DNA of 48,404 bases from an uncultured Bacteroidota bacterium (GTDB lineage: Bacteria > Bacteroidota > Bacteroidia > NS11-12g > UBA9320): contig CAJXBI010000007.1 in NCBI GenBank assembly GCA_913050005.1, positions 1 to 48,404 on the forward strand. Direction: 5' to 3'. Position numbers and translations under genes: made by a program. Below are positions 34,878 through 44,710 of this stretch, piece after piece; within the stretch, counting starts at the first letter, position 1; each line of letters starts with the position of its first letter. The notes below the pieces were generated by a model. That model saw nothing but the letters and a program-made list of their open reading frames with translations. It had not been told where the DNA came from and ran no database searches.

Positions 34878-35870
34878 ATGGCAAAACTAAAGCACACTAA
34901 AAAAACTTACGTAGATTGGTACAGGTTGATGTTATTAATCAGAAGATTCGAGGAAAAGTCAGCTCAAATGTACGGTCAGAATAAAATTCGTGGATTCTGT
35001 CACCTCTATATTGGTCAAGAGGCCGTAGTAGCAGGAATGGTATCTGCAAAAAAGGATGGAGACAAAGTGATTACAGCATATAGGGATCACGGACATGCGT
35101 TAGCAATGGGTATACCAGCCAATGAAGTTATGGCTGAATTATTTGGAAGAATTGATGGTTGTAGCAAAGGAAAAGGTGGTAGTATGCATATGTTTTCTAA
35201 AGATCATAATTTTTTTGGTGGCCATGGTATAGTAGGAGGACAAATACCCCTTGGTGCAGGAATAGCTTTGGCAGAACAATATAAAGGTACAGATAATGTT
35301 TGTTTTTGTTACATGGGTGATGGTGCAGTCAGACAAGGAGCATTGCATGAGACATTTAATATGGCAATGGTTTGGAACTTACCAGTAGTATTTATCTGTG
35401 AAAACAATAATTATGCCATGGGAACTTCTGTTGAAAGAACAACTAATGTGACAGACATCTACAAAATGGCATCCTCCTACGAGATGAATGCTGAACAAGT
35501 CGATGGCATGAGCTGTGAGGCAGTGCATGAAAGTATGAAAAGAACTGCAGACCTTGCTCGAAAAGGCGGTGGTCCCACTTTTGTGGAGCTAAAAACTTAT
35601 AGATACAGAGGCCATTCGATGAGTGATCCTGCTAAATATCGAACAAAAGATGAATTAGAGGAGTATCGCAAAGTGGATCCTATCGAAGTAGTTAAATCTA
35701 CTATTATCAAATCTAAATTTTTATCTGAAAAAGAATTGGAAGAAATAGAAGAAAGTGTGGAAGCTGAAGTTCAGACTTCTGTTGAATTTGCAGATAATTC
35801 TCCCTTTCCTAGTCCAGATGAAATATACAAAGACGTGTATGAAACAGATTATCCCTTTATCATAGAATAA
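34878..35870 (+). CDS. pdhA: Pyruvate dehydrogenase E1 component, alpha subunit
   Basis: The thiamine-diphosphate-binding alpha subunit of the alpha2beta2-type pyruvate dehydrogenase. The 330-residue protein has RGFCHLYIGQEAVVAGM, AYRDHGHALAMG, GGSMHMFS, the ThDP motif GDGAVRQGALHETFNMA...ENN, and the phosphorylation-loop-like RYRGHSMSDPAKYR. A branched-chain oxoacid dehydrogenase role is less likely because of the length and MHMFS block. The beta subunit and E2 gene do not follow: the next gene codes for a TPR protein. Lipoate ligase (235-1086) would serve the E2. Confidence 0.93.
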   Translation: MAKLKHTKKTYVDWYRLMLLIRRFEEKSAQMYGQNKIRGFCHLYIGQEAVVAGMVSAKKDGDKVITAYRDHGHALAMGIPANEVMAELFGRIDGCSKGKGGSMHMFSKDHNFFGGHGIVGGQIPLGAGIALAEQYKGTDNVCFCYMGDGAVRQGALHETFNMAMVWNLPVVFICENNNYAMGTSVERTTNVTDIYKMASSYEMNAEQVDGMSCEAVHESMKRTADLARKGGGPTFVELKTYRYRGHSMSDPAKYRTKDELEEYRKVDPIEVVKSTIIKSKFLSEKELEEIEESVEAEVQTSVEFADNSPFPSPDEIYKDVYETDYPFIIE

Positions 35871-35897
35871 CGTTATTATTGCAATCCATTTATCATA

Positions 35898-36569
35898 ATG
35901 AATACAGAAGAACAAACCACGGAGAATAAAGGAATTGAATCATTAATTCAGTTTTTTGAAAAACATAAAAAAAATGCAATTACTGCAGGAATAGCAATGA
36001 TTGTTTTAGCTTGTGCAATTTACTATTATAATGATGTTTATGCTCCTGAAAAAGAGATGGAAGCTGCAGATAGTTTTTTTATGGCTGAACGCTATTTTGG
36101 CTTGGATTCTATGGATAAAGCTTTAATGGGCGATGGAGTTCATTTGGGTATGATTGATATTGCAGATGAATTTGGATCTACTAAAATAGGAAATCAAGCA
36201 TCATATTATGCTGGTAGAATACTACTAGACCAAGGCAAATTCGAAGAAGCACTAGATTATTTAAATGCAGTATCTATGGATGATGAAATAATGGCTGCCC
36301 AGCTAATCACTTTGAGAGGTGATTGTTATTCAGAGATGGAAGATTATGAAAAGGCTGGCAAAACATACATGAATGCTGCCAGTAAACGAGATAACGAATT
36401 AACTGCACCATATGCATTAATGAAAGCTGGGGCTGCGTTTGAGGAAGCAGGTTCATATAATGCCGCTGCCGATGCATATCGAGAAATAGAAGAATCTTAT
36501 CCAAATTCAAGACAAGCTGAATTGGTAAAAGCTCTTGTTGCACGTGTAAAAGCGAAACAAGCTAATTAA
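35898..36569 (+). CDS. Membrane-anchored TPR protein (YfgM-like)
   Basis: A 223-residue protein with a cytoplasmic N terminus, one transmembrane helix at about residues 30-48 (NAITAGIAMIVLACAIYYYN), and then at least three TPR-like helical pairs (QASYYAGRILLDQGKFEEAL, CYSEMEDYEKAGKTYMNAAS, AAFEEAGSYNAAADAYREIE). The layout resembles YfgM/BamD-like periplasmic scaffolds. The gene lies directly before ribH, with 8 bases between them, an arrangement I recall from other Bacteroidota. The partner is unknown. Confidence 0.82.
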   Translation: MNTEEQTTENKGIESLIQFFEKHKKNAITAGIAMIVLACAIYYYNDVYAPEKEMEAADSFFMAERYFGLDSMDKALMGDGVHLGMIDIADEFGSTKIGNQASYYAGRILLDQGKFEEALDYLNAVSMDDEIMAAQLITLRGDCYSEMEDYEKAGKTYMNAASKRDNELTAPYALMKAGAAFEEAGSYNAAADAYREIEESYPNSRQAELVKALVARVKAKQAN

Positions 36570-36577
36570 TCCTTATA

Positions 36578-37051
36578 ATGGCAGACTATGCTAATCAAAA
36601 ATTCTTGAGCGAAAAAATTAGTCTACCGAATTCTAATTATAAAATTGCTGTAATTACTGCTATGTGGAATAGCAAAATTACTTCTGAGCTAAAATCTGGG
36701 GCAATAAATGTTTTAAATTCGACTGGTATAGCTTCAGAAAATATTACAATATGGGACGTCCCCGGATCATATGAGTTGATTTATGCTGCTAATAAACTTG
36801 CAAATGACGGTATGGATGCCATTATCTGCATTGGTGTAGTCATTCAGGGAGAAACACCCCACTTTGATTTCATTTGTGATGCTGTTGCAAATGGTATAGC
36901 TAAAGTCACTATAATTCACAACATACCTATCGGCTTTGGAGTTTTGACAACTAAAAATCAACAGCAAGCCATTGAAAGAGCTGGAGGCTCACACGGTCAT
37001 AAAGGAGAGGAGGCTGCTTGGACTGTACTCAAACTTCTTGAGAAAAAATAA
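36578..37051 (+). CDS. ribH: 6,7-dimethyl-8-ribityllumazine synthase
   Basis: RibH makes the penultimate riboflavin intermediate from the butanone phosphate and ribityl-amino-uracil. The 157-residue protein shows VITAMWNSKITSELKSGA, WDVPGSYELIYAA, CIGVVIQGETPHFDFIC (substrate-binding and catalytic His region) and GFGVLTTKNQQQAIERAGG. Length and motifs are standard for the 60-mer or pentamer-forming enzyme. The ATG at 36578 follows the TPR gene by 8 bases. Confidence 0.97.
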   Translation: MADYANQKFLSEKISLPNSNYKIAVITAMWNSKITSELKSGAINVLNSTGIASENITIWDVPGSYELIYAANKLANDGMDAIICIGVVIQGETPHFDFICDAVANGIAKVTIIHNIPIGFGVLTTKNQQQAIERAGGSHGHKGEEAAWTVLKLLEKK

Positions 37052-37138
37052 TTCACTTAAGTTTGATTTTTTAACTAAGCTGGCTCTTTGCTCGTATATT
37101 GCGTGAGAATATTTTGTAATAACTACTTTGATACGTAA

Positions 37139-37732
37139 ATGAAAAAAATTTTAATTCATTTTGGTTTGATATGTTCCATTTCTATCCTGATAGGACTGGG
37201 TGTTTTGTGGTATTTGAAAATTTATACAAATCATGATAGTAATCTAATAGAGGTAACAGATTTAAGTTTTAAAGATTCAAATGATGCACTCAAATATCTA
37301 GAAAATATTGGTTTAGAAGGAGAGGTAACAGATACTGTTTATAAGGATGGTGTCAAAAAGCTGGCTGTAATTAATCAAAATCCAGCTCCAGGAATGATGG
37401 TTAAACCCGGTAGAAAGGTTTATTTAGTTATAAATATAAATAGTATCCCTATGGTAAGCGTACCGGATTTAGCAAACAAAAGTTCATTGTCTCAAGCACG
37501 TAACATCTTAATAAGAAAACATCTAAAGCTTGGTAAATTAACTGAGCAGATTTCATTTTCTGTGAAATCAAAAAATGACCAACCTATCCTAGCCCAATAT
37601 TATCCTGGTACTGATAGATCAATTAAACCCGGCACAATGGTCGAACGCAATTCACTTATTGATTTAGTCGTTGGTATTTCAGGTTCTATTAATTTAGATA
37701 GCGTTAATTTAGAAGACATAGTAAAACCATAA
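37139..37732 (+). CDS. Membrane-anchored PASTA domain protein
   Basis: A 197-residue protein with one N-terminal transmembrane helix (about residues 5-26) and two PASTA domains (about residues 37-101 and 102-172: VTDLSFKDSNDALKYLENIG with NPAPGMMVKPGRKVYLVI, then VPDLANKSSLSQARNILIRK). PASTA domains in other bacteria bind peptidoglycan or muropeptides. Here there is no kinase or penicillin-binding domain attached, which is common for Bacteroidota PASTA proteins. It is 10 bases before a T9SS cargo gene. Confidence 0.85.
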   Translation: MKKILIHFGLICSISILIGLGVLWYLKIYTNHDSNLIEVTDLSFKDSNDALKYLENIGLEGEVTDTVYKDGVKKLAVINQNPAPGMMVKPGRKVYLVININSIPMVSVPDLANKSSLSQARNILIRKHLKLGKLTEQISFSVKSKNDQPILAQYYPGTDRSIKPGTMVERNSLIDLVVGISGSINLDSVNLEDIVKP

Positions 37733-37742
37733 ATTACCAGGG

Positions 37743-39725
37743 ATGAATATTTACAAAAACACTTTTAATAAAAATAATTGTTTTTTCAATATGGGAGTTT
37801 TAAAATATGCAAAAACTGGTTTAGCAGTCTTATTTTTAGTAGTTGGCTATTCAACCTTATATGGTCAATTAACTACATCTCCCATTCAAAAAAATCCATC
37901 AATTCATCAGTTTTTAGAGCATAATCCTAATTATACATTCCAGCCTAAATTTAAAAATAAGTTTGGACGGGGAGATACGCTAGAATTACCGTTTTTTGAT
38001 GATTTTTCTGAGCGTAATTTGTATCCCGATAGTTTGAAATGGCTCAACAATCAAGTTTATGTGAACAATCACTTCCCATACCAACCCCCAACAATTAATG
38101 TGGCTACTTTTGATGGTTTAGACTCAAAAGGTAATCCATACAGAAATACAATCAACAAAGACTTTAGCGGACCTGGAGATAGCTTAATTAGTCAACACAT
38201 TAATCTTAAAGATAGTTCTGGTTTTTTACATGCTATATCAGACTCTATCGTATTTAGTTTCTTTTATCAACCCAATGGTTTAGGATATCATTTAAATAGC
38301 GAAGATTCACTTAGACTTTGGTTTAAGGCTGCTAATAATTTATGGGTACAAGTTTGGAGTGTTGGTGGTCAAGCAGTAACAACAAAATTTAATCATGTTA
38401 GTATTCCAATATTAGATAATAATTATCTTCATAAGGGATTTCAATTTATGTTTACAACATATACACGGCAAGTAGGCAATGCAAATCATTGGCATTTAGA
38501 TTATGTTTTACTTGATAAAGATCGCTCGAGTATTGATGATTCATATAATGATTATGCGATACAAAATACACCTTCACCTTTGTTAAATTATTACACACAA
38601 ATGCCCTATTCACATTTTAGTGTGAACCCTAATGATTACATAGTTGATTCTGTGTATTTAAGATTGTCAAATCTCTACAAAGAACCCAAAACACTCCAAA
38701 TAAGACATCAAGCGTCCATAAATGGGTCTTTAATAGCTAGCACTGAATTTGAAAATAGCACAAAAAATATTGGTGCAAAGGCTTCAGCTGTAAGAAACTT
38801 ACTACCTTATTCTTCATTTATTGGACTTTCAAGTGAGGATCCGATTATTATTAATCGTATGGTTGAAGTGAGAGAAAACGGCGTTGTAAATGACTATAAA
38901 AGAAATGACAGCATATCTTTTACTCAAGAATTTTCAGATTTTTATGCCTATGATGATGGAACAGTAGAACAAGGATTTGGATTTGATCAAAATACCAATC
39001 CTAGCAACATACGAGGTCAGGTTGCTTATGGATTTGATATTGCGAAAGAGGATACACTTTATGCAATAGCTACGTATTTTAATCAAGCAGTTTACGATGT
39101 GTCAAGGAAACGATTTAATTATCGAATTTGGAAGGACTTATCTGGAGTAAATACGGCCACTGAAGATGAGATAATCTATGAATCTGAAGAACTTTTACCG
39201 ACCTATTCGTCAGTAAATTATTGGAGAACATTTACACCACATTATTTAGATACTACATTAATTCTCTCACCTGGTAGATACTACATTGGTTGGATACAGC
39301 AAAGTATGTTCAACCTTAATGTGGGTTGGGATAAAAACTACGGTTATTCAAATAATCCTGACAAAATTAATCGAAATATATACTATAGGACATTTGGCAA
39401 TTGGACTAATAATGATTTGCCTACTGGTACACTAATGATGAGACCTCATTTTGGAACACCCAAAGAAATTTATGCTTCTGTTAGTCGAATAGATTTAGGT
39501 AATTATTCAATCAAAATATACCCCAATCCAGCTAATGATATTGTCTATTTACCAAGGGTTTTCTCACACGTACGTATTTGTGAACTTAATGGTAAACAGG
39601 TTTTAGAATTTTGGAATAATTCTAATTTAAATGTGTCTAGCTTAAAAGAGGGTGCCTACTTTGTATTTTTGAATGATAATTTGAAACGCTTATACACAGC
39701 TAAACTAATAATTCACAATAAATAA
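37743..39725 (+). CDS. Secreted protein with T9SS type A sorting domain
   Basis: A 660-residue exported protein. The signal peptide is near residues 17-42 (MGVLKYAKTGLAVLFLVVGY), so translation could also begin at the internal ATG at 37791. The middle (DTLELPFFDDFSERNLYPDS onward) is beta-rich and resembles large uncharacterised Bacteroidota surface proteins with jelly-roll-like parts; no catalytic motif is seen. The last 80 residues (SIKIYPNPANDIVYLP, then KEGAYFVFL) are a T9SS type A sorting domain. It is a second probable client of the GldKLMN system. Function unknown. Confidence 0.85.
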   Translation: MNIYKNTFNKNNCFFNMGVLKYAKTGLAVLFLVVGYSTLYGQLTTSPIQKNPSIHQFLEHNPNYTFQPKFKNKFGRGDTLELPFFDDFSERNLYPDSLKWLNNQVYVNNHFPYQPPTINVATFDGLDSKGNPYRNTINKDFSGPGDSLISQHINLKDSSGFLHAISDSIVFSFFYQPNGLGYHLNSEDSLRLWFKAANNLWVQVWSVGGQAVTTKFNHVSIPILDNNYLHKGFQFMFTTYTRQVGNANHWHLDYVLLDKDRSSIDDSYNDYAIQNTPSPLLNYYTQMPYSHFSVNPNDYIVDSVYLRLSNLYKEPKTLQIRHQASINGSLIASTEFENSTKNIGAKASAVRNLLPYSSFIGLSSEDPIIINRMVEVRENGVVNDYKRNDSISFTQEFSDFYAYDDGTVEQGFGFDQNTNPSNIRGQVAYGFDIAKEDTLYAIATYFNQAVYDVSRKRFNYRIWKDLSGVNTATEDEIIYESEELLPTYSSVNYWRTFTPHYLDTTLILSPGRYYIGWIQQSMFNLNVGWDKNYGYSNNPDKINRNIYYRTFGNWTNNDLPTGTLMMRPHFGTPKEIYASVSRIDLGNYSIKIYPNPANDIVYLPRVFSHVRICELNGKQVLEFWNNSNLNVSSLKEGAYFVFLNDNLKRLYTAKLIIHNK

Positions 39726-39730
39726 AATTA

Positions 39731-40036
39731 ATGATGGTAGATATAACTGTTGAAGAGTTAAAGCAAAAGATTGATAACCAAGATGACTTTCTTCTAATTG
39801 ATGTTAGAGAAGATTGGGAATACAATGAATTTAATATTAATGCTAAACTTATTCCTTTAGGATCACTTCAGGGTGCGATTGATGATTTAGATGATTGGAT
39901 GGAAAAAGAGGTTGTAGTCCATTGTAAGTCTGGAGGCAGGAGTGCAGCAGCAAAAGAGTTTATGATGCATCAGGGGTTCAAAAATGTTAAGAATCTCCTG
40001 GGCGGTATGTTAGCGTGGCAAGCCAAATACGGTTAA
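39731..40036 (+). CDS. Single-domain rhodanese-like protein
   Basis: A 101-residue cytoplasmic rhodanese domain that moves sulfane sulfur or acts as a phosphatase-like fold. It has LLIDVREDWEYNEFNI and the active-site loop HCKSGGRS with Cys65. The family's length and order are complete. The last 22 bases overlap the start of the multihaem cytochrome gene in another frame, suggesting translational coupling. A role in sulfur handling for that gene is inference. Confidence 0.9.
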   Translation: MMVDITVEELKQKIDNQDDFLLIDVREDWEYNEFNINAKLIPLGSLQGAIDDLDDWMEKEVVVHCKSGGRSAAAKEFMMHQGFKNVKNLLGGMLAWQAKYG

Positions 40037-41940
40037 AATATCGATTTAAAAAACTAATTGTTTTTCTAGGACTAATTCTATTAGTCTCTATACTAATGTA
40101 TTGTTCTGATTATTTTCTGGACTCTTCTACTGATTTCCATTATGCTAATCATTCAGACAGTGTTGCGTATGTTGGTATGCAAACATGTGCTAATTGTCAT
40201 CAAGATAAACACCAAACATTTGTTCATACGGGAATGGGGCTATCGTTTGATGTTGCAACACGTCAAAAATCTTCAGGTATTTTTGGTGCAGGTCATCAAG
40301 TATATGATTCATTTTCAAATATGCATTATTATCCTTTTTGGAGGAATGAAAAACTTTACATTAAAGAGTACAGACTTTCAGATACGGATACCACTTACCA
40401 ACTAACCAAAGAAATTAATTATATAGTTGGAAGTGGGCAACACACCAATTCACATCTGCTAGAAAAGAACGGCTATATTTATCAGGCTCCCATTACTTTT
40501 TATGTACAAAAACAAAAATGGGACCTTGCCCCAGGTTTTGAAGGTGGCAATAACTCTCGGTTTAATCGTATTTTAAATTCAGAATGCATTAGCTGTCATA
40601 ATTCAATGCCCAAGCTTGAAGATAATTCCCAATTCAAATTCACTAGTATAGGTAATGGAATTGATTGTGAACGATGTCACGGACCAGGCGAATTACACGT
40701 TAATCAGCGATTAAATGGACAAGGAGTAGACGTAAAAAAAGAAATTGATCCAACGATTGTAAATCCACGAAAACTATCTTGGAATCGTCAAATTGATCTG
40801 TGTCAACGTTGTCATCTTCAGGGTCTTAATGTTCTTAAAGAAGGTAAAAAGTTTACAGATTTTAAGCCAGGAATGAAGCTAAGTGATATTTTTGAAATAT
40901 ACCTACCAGAATACGAGGGAAATCAATCGCATTTTGATATGGCCAATCACTCACAACGCTTCCAGATGAGTATGTGTTTTACATCATCAAATAATGCAGA
41001 TCTAGAATTTACGTGTATATCATGTCATAATCCTCATGTTAGTGTTAAGGTGACAGGAACTGAAGTTTATAATACTGCTTGTGCTCAATGTCACGAACAA
41101 AAGGACTGTTCAACTCCTGGTGATAAACTTATGGCGGCTAATTATAATTGTGTATCGTGTCATATGCCTCCAAGTAGCTCTGAGGATATTCCTCACGTAA
41201 GTGTTCATGATCATTACATTAGAAAACCCCAGAAAAATGAATATAATCTAGATCAAATGCAAAAGTTACTAGGTTTATATGCCGTTAATAATTCTCAACC
41301 TACAATTGAACGCCAAATATTGGCTTATTTAGAATACTGGGAAAAATTTGATAAAAATCCGTTTTACCTCAATAAGGCAAAAGAATTATTGCTAAAAAAT
41401 GATTTCCCCAAACTTTGGATGAAATATTATTATTTAAATGAGGAATATGAAAAAGTAACCGAACTTACTTTTAAATACGGTGAGCTAAATGCATGGCAGA
41501 ATTTTATGATGGGAGAGAGTTATAACAGAGTAAAACAGCCAAGTCAGGCGCTTTATTACACTAAAAATGCTTATGAACTAGAACCTACAAATCAGCTTTT
41601 TGGAGTTCAATTACTCAAGCGTCTTGTTGCCAAAAAATCCCTTAATCAAGCAGAAAAATTTGGGTTTAATTTACTTACTGATTTTAGTGATAACTCACAA
41701 ATATTAAATAGTTTAGCAAAAATTTACGTACTTAAAAATCAACTATCTAAGGCTAAGCAATATGTAAGTAAAGCATACTTATTTGATCCAGACGACATAT
41801 CAATATGGTTGACATATTTGAATTTGTCAGTTAAATTGGGCGATGCAGATAATTTCCAAAAATGGCTCTATAAAATTCAGCAAAGACAACCTGATTTTAT
41901 TCCACCAGATCAAGTTGATAGAATAGTAGACAGTTTCTGA
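40015..41940 (+). CDS. Multihaem cytochrome c-like protein with C-terminal TPR-like region
   Basis: A 641-residue membrane-anchored or exported protein. One hydrophobic helix lies at about residues 14-30, followed by seven CxxCH haem c motifs between about residues 59 and 385 (CANCH, CISCH, CERCH, CQRCH, CISCH, CAQCH, CVSCH), the cytochrome c554-like arrangement. Residues of about 400-640 are helical repeats of TPR type (SQALYYTKNAYELEPTNQLF). The GTG at 40015 is the only start between the in-frame stop at 39988 and the helix; no ATG is available. It overlaps the rhodanese gene. Electron-transfer partner and substrate are unknown. Confidence 0.85.
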   Translation: MASQIRLKYRFKKLIVFLGLILLVSILMYCSDYFLDSSTDFHYANHSDSVAYVGMQTCANCHQDKHQTFVHTGMGLSFDVATRQKSSGIFGAGHQVYDSFSNMHYYPFWRNEKLYIKEYRLSDTDTTYQLTKEINYIVGSGQHTNSHLLEKNGYIYQAPITFYVQKQKWDLAPGFEGGNNSRFNRILNSECISCHNSMPKLEDNSQFKFTSIGNGIDCERCHGPGELHVNQRLNGQGVDVKKEIDPTIVNPRKLSWNRQIDLCQRCHLQGLNVLKEGKKFTDFKPGMKLSDIFEIYLPEYEGNQSHFDMANHSQRFQMSMCFTSSNNADLEFTCISCHNPHVSVKVTGTEVYNTACAQCHEQKDCSTPGDKLMAANYNCVSCHMPPSSSEDIPHVSVHDHYIRKPQKNEYNLDQMQKLLGLYAVNNSQPTIERQILAYLEYWEKFDKNPFYLNKAKELLLKNDFPKLWMKYYYLNEEYEKVTELTFKYGELNAWQNFMMGESYNRVKQPSQALYYTKNAYELEPTNQLFGVQLLKRLVAKKSLNQAEKFGFNLLTDFSDNSQILNSLAKIYVLKNQLSKAKQYVSKAYLFDPDDISIWLTYLNLSVKLGDADNFQKWLYKIQQRQPDFIPPDQVDRIVDSF

Positions 41941-41993
41941 TATAAGCTTTAAAATAACTATTCATTTTCGAGCAAAAAGTTTTCCTTTGTATT

Positions 41994-42341
41994 ATGGCAA
42001 TTATCATAACTGATGAATGTATTAATTGTGGTGCTTGTGAACCAGAATGCCCAAACACGGCTATTTATGAAGCAGGTGCTGAATGGAAAATAGCAGATGG
42101 TACAGGTGTAAAAGAATCTTACAAACTAGAAACAGGTAACGAGGTAGCTGTAGATTCTATTCAACAACCAATATCCGATGAAGTATATTATATTGTTCCA
42201 GACAAATGTACAGAATGCAAAGGTTTTCATGAAGAACCACAATGTGCTGCGGTTTGTCCAGTTGATTGTTGTGTTCCAGATCCTGATAGAGTTGAATCTG
42301 ATGATCAACTTCTTGCCAGAAAAGCTAAACTTCATATTTGA
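41994..42341 (+). CDS. Ferredoxin with two [4Fe-4S] cluster motifs
   Basis: A 115-residue bacterial-type ferredoxin. The first motif is [16 protein letters not shown]; the second is [22 protein letters not shown], with a longer spacer between the second and third cysteines as in the YfhL/Alv-type ferredoxins. The protein carries electrons in the cytoplasm; the partner is not shown by context. The ATG at 41994 fits [13 protein letters not shown]. The stop (TGA at 42339-42341) lies two bases before the next ATG. Confidence 0.92.
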   Translation: MAIIITDECINCGACEPECPNTAIYEAGAEWKIADGTGVKESYKLETGNEVAVDSIQQPISDEVYYIVPDKCTECKGFHEEPQCAAVCPVDCCVPDPDRVESDDQLLARKAKLHI

Positions 42342-42343
42342 TC

Positions 42344-43042
42344 ATGACAAGGGGTATATGTCATATTTCTCAAATCCCTTTAAGAGCTGATTCTAAAAGT
42401 AGCTCAGAGATGGTTAGTCAACTTCTTTTTGGCGAAACATACACCATAATTGAACTACGAGCCGAATGGTCACTTGTTAAGATGGATTATGACGGCTATG
42501 AGGGCTGGTTGAGTAAATCAAGTATTCATATTATGGATATTTCCCAAACTGATTCAGAAACATTTTTGCAGACTGATCTCTTAAAGCATACTAATAATTT
42601 TTTGACTAATCAGCCATTAATTAGTTCAATTGGATCTGAATTAAGGGAAGAAATTTATTCAAACAAACAGTTAAGTGTTTTAGAAATAGCTAGGCTTTTT
42701 TTAGGAGTTCCCTATTTATGGGGAGGTAGACATTTTTCGGGTATTGATTGTTCTGGTTTTGTTCAGGTAGTGTATAAGTGTTTGAATGTTCCCTTACCAA
42801 GAGATGCGTTCAAACAACAAAAAATTGGTAAATCCATTGCTTTTAAAGACCTATTTGATGGTGATTTAGTATTTTTCGATAATGATAATCGCGTATGCCA
42901 TGTAGGAATATATATGGGAAATGGAAAAATAATACATTCTTATGGTATGGTTCGTATTGATGAATTAAGAAAAGAAGGAATATTCAATTCACAAACAAGC
43001 GAACAATCGCATTCATATTATTCTGCAAAGCGAGTACGATAA
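42344..43042 (+). CDS. NlpC/P60 (C40) family peptidase with SH3-like domain
   Basis: A 232-residue peptidoglycan hydrolase. The N-terminal half is a bacterial SH3-like domain (ICHISQIPLRADSKSSSEMV to GYEGWLSKSS); the C-terminal half is the NlpC/P60 domain with the catalytic Cys in GIDCSGFVQ and His in CHVGIYMGNGKIIHS. It would cut stem peptides, usually between D-Glu and the diamino acid. No signal peptide is obvious at the ATG at 42344, so secretion is unclear and a cytoplasmic recycling role is possible. Confidence 0.9.
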   Translation: MTRGICHISQIPLRADSKSSSEMVSQLLFGETYTIIELRAEWSLVKMDYDGYEGWLSKSSIHIMDISQTDSETFLQTDLLKHTNNFLTNQPLISSIGSELREEIYSNKQLSVLEIARLFLGVPYLWGGRHFSGIDCSGFVQVVYKCLNVPLPRDAFKQQKIGKSIAFKDLFDGDLVFFDNDNRVCHVGIYMGNGKIIHSYGMVRIDELRKEGIFNSQTSEQSHSYYSAKRVR

Positions 43043-43089
43043 AATTTGGGCTTTCCTCAAATTTTAGCCATATTGCACATCAAATAATT

Positions 43090-44709
43090 ATGAGCAAATC
43101 AACAGAGTCATGGGGAAGTAGAGTAGGTCTGATTTTAGCCATGGCAGGAAATGCAGTTGGTTTAGGTAACTTTCTTCGTTTTCCAGTAAAAGCCGTCGAA
43201 AATGGAGGTGGAGCTTTTATTATTCCTTACATCATTAGTTTTTTATTAATGGGTATACCATTGCTTTGGGTTGAATGGAGTATGGGACGATATGGAGGTT
43301 CTAAAGGAGATCATAGTACACCTTTTATATTAGACAATATGACAAAGAAAAGTCTTTGGAAGTATTTTGGTGTCTTCGGTATTTTTACAAACATAGGTGT
43401 AATGTCATATTATACTTACATTGAGTCATGGACATTGACTTATACCATAAAATCGCTTAAGGGAGATTTTTTTGGAATGGATATTGCCAAAGTTGGACAA
43501 GTTTTTGATCAATATGTAGATATAAGTGGTGGGATAAATATTCCTATCATCGCACTTTTGGCCTTTACGGTTACACTAGTCATTAATATATATATCCTAT
43601 CAAAGGGTTTAAGTGGTGGTATTGAGAAAGTTGCTAAAATAGCTATGCCATTGCTTATTGGATTTGGTGCTTTCTTAGCGATTATGGCCTTCACTATGGG
43701 AGATACAGGTAAATGTGCTGATTGCAATTCCCATATCGGTATGGACTTTTTGTGGTCACCTCAGTATGATAGTTTATGGAACCCTAAAGTCTGGTTAGAA
43801 GCAGCTGGTCAAATTTTCTTTACTCTTTCAGTAGGAATGGGAACAATTGTTTGTTACTCTTCTTATGTTAAAAAGAAAGACGATATCGCTTTAAATGCAA
43901 TGAGTGCAGGTTGGATGAATGGTTTTGTAGAGATTGTGCTTGGAGCATCTGTTGTTATACCAATTGCTGTCGGTTTTTTGGGTCTGGATTGGGTAAAAGA
44001 AAATGCCGGATTTATGATGGCATTTAAGACAATGCCATATTTATTTGATCAATGGGGACACGTGATTTCTGTAGTTGCTGGAGTGGCTTGGTTTGGCTTG
44101 TTATTTTTTGCTGGAATTACATCATCGTTAGCTATGGGTACTCCCTGGATGGGATTTGTACAGGATGAATTTAATTGGTCAAGGAATAAAGCATCATGGA
44201 CTTTAGGAATTTTTATATTTCTATTGGCTCTGCCTACTATTTTCTTTTTTGAATTTGGTGTATTTGACGAATATGACTATTGGACAGGAACAGTATCTCT
44301 TGTAGTTTTTGCATTGGCAGAAGTGATTTTGTTTGCTTGGGTTTTTGGTATGGATAAAGGATGGAATGAGATTAATTACGGTGCAGATATCAAAGTACCA
44401 ACTATATATAAATTCATTATTAAGTGGGTTACACCACTGTTTATATTAATTATTTTTCTTGCTTCATTATTTACTCCAAAAGATAACGATTGGCATGCAG
44501 CTATAAGCGGCGAATGGATTTTAGATACAAGTAGTATAATAGGGAAAGTGCTCCATATTGGAGAAGATGCGAGTTGGATGCTTGAGGGGAATTTAACAAA
44601 TGTATTTTTTGTTGACATGTCTCGATTACTTCTTCTTTCTACATTTATAGGTTTAGCACTAATGGTTAGGCACGCCTCCAAATTACGTAAAGAAAAATTA
44701 AATAAATAA
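43090..44709 (+). CDS. Sodium-dependent symporter of the neurotransmitter:sodium family (NSS)
   Basis: A membrane transporter of 539 aa with about 12 helices that takes up amino acids or related solutes with Na+. The start GLILAMAGNAVGLGNFLRFP holds the unwound helix 1 sodium and substrate site of LeuT-type carriers, followed by NGGGAFIIPYIISFLLMGIPL. An extracellular loop carries CADCNSH. Two tiny membrane-protein genes follow at 1 and 3 bases, as with the methionine/alanine importer MetP and its small subunit MetS. The substrate cannot be read from sequence. Confidence 0.93.
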   Translation: MSKSTESWGSRVGLILAMAGNAVGLGNFLRFPVKAVENGGGAFIIPYIISFLLMGIPLLWVEWSMGRYGGSKGDHSTPFILDNMTKKSLWKYFGVFGIFTNIGVMSYYTYIESWTLTYTIKSLKGDFFGMDIAKVGQVFDQYVDISGGINIPIIALLAFTVTLVINIYILSKGLSGGIEKVAKIAMPLLIGFGAFLAIMAFTMGDTGKCADCNSHIGMDFLWSPQYDSLWNPKVWLEAAGQIFFTLSVGMGTIVCYSSYVKKKDDIALNAMSAGWMNGFVEIVLGASVVIPIAVGFLGLDWVKENAGFMMAFKTMPYLFDQWGHVISVVAGVAWFGLLFFAGITSSLAMGTPWMGFVQDEFNWSRNKASWTLGIFIFLLALPTIFFFEFGVFDEYDYWTGTVSLVVFALAEVILFAWVFGMDKGWNEINYGADIKVPTIYKFIIKWVTPLFILIIFLASLFTPKDNDWHAAISGEWILDTSSIIGKVLHIGEDASWMLEGNLTNVFFVDMSRLLLLSTFIGLALMVRHASKLRKEKLNK

Positions 44710-44710
44710 T

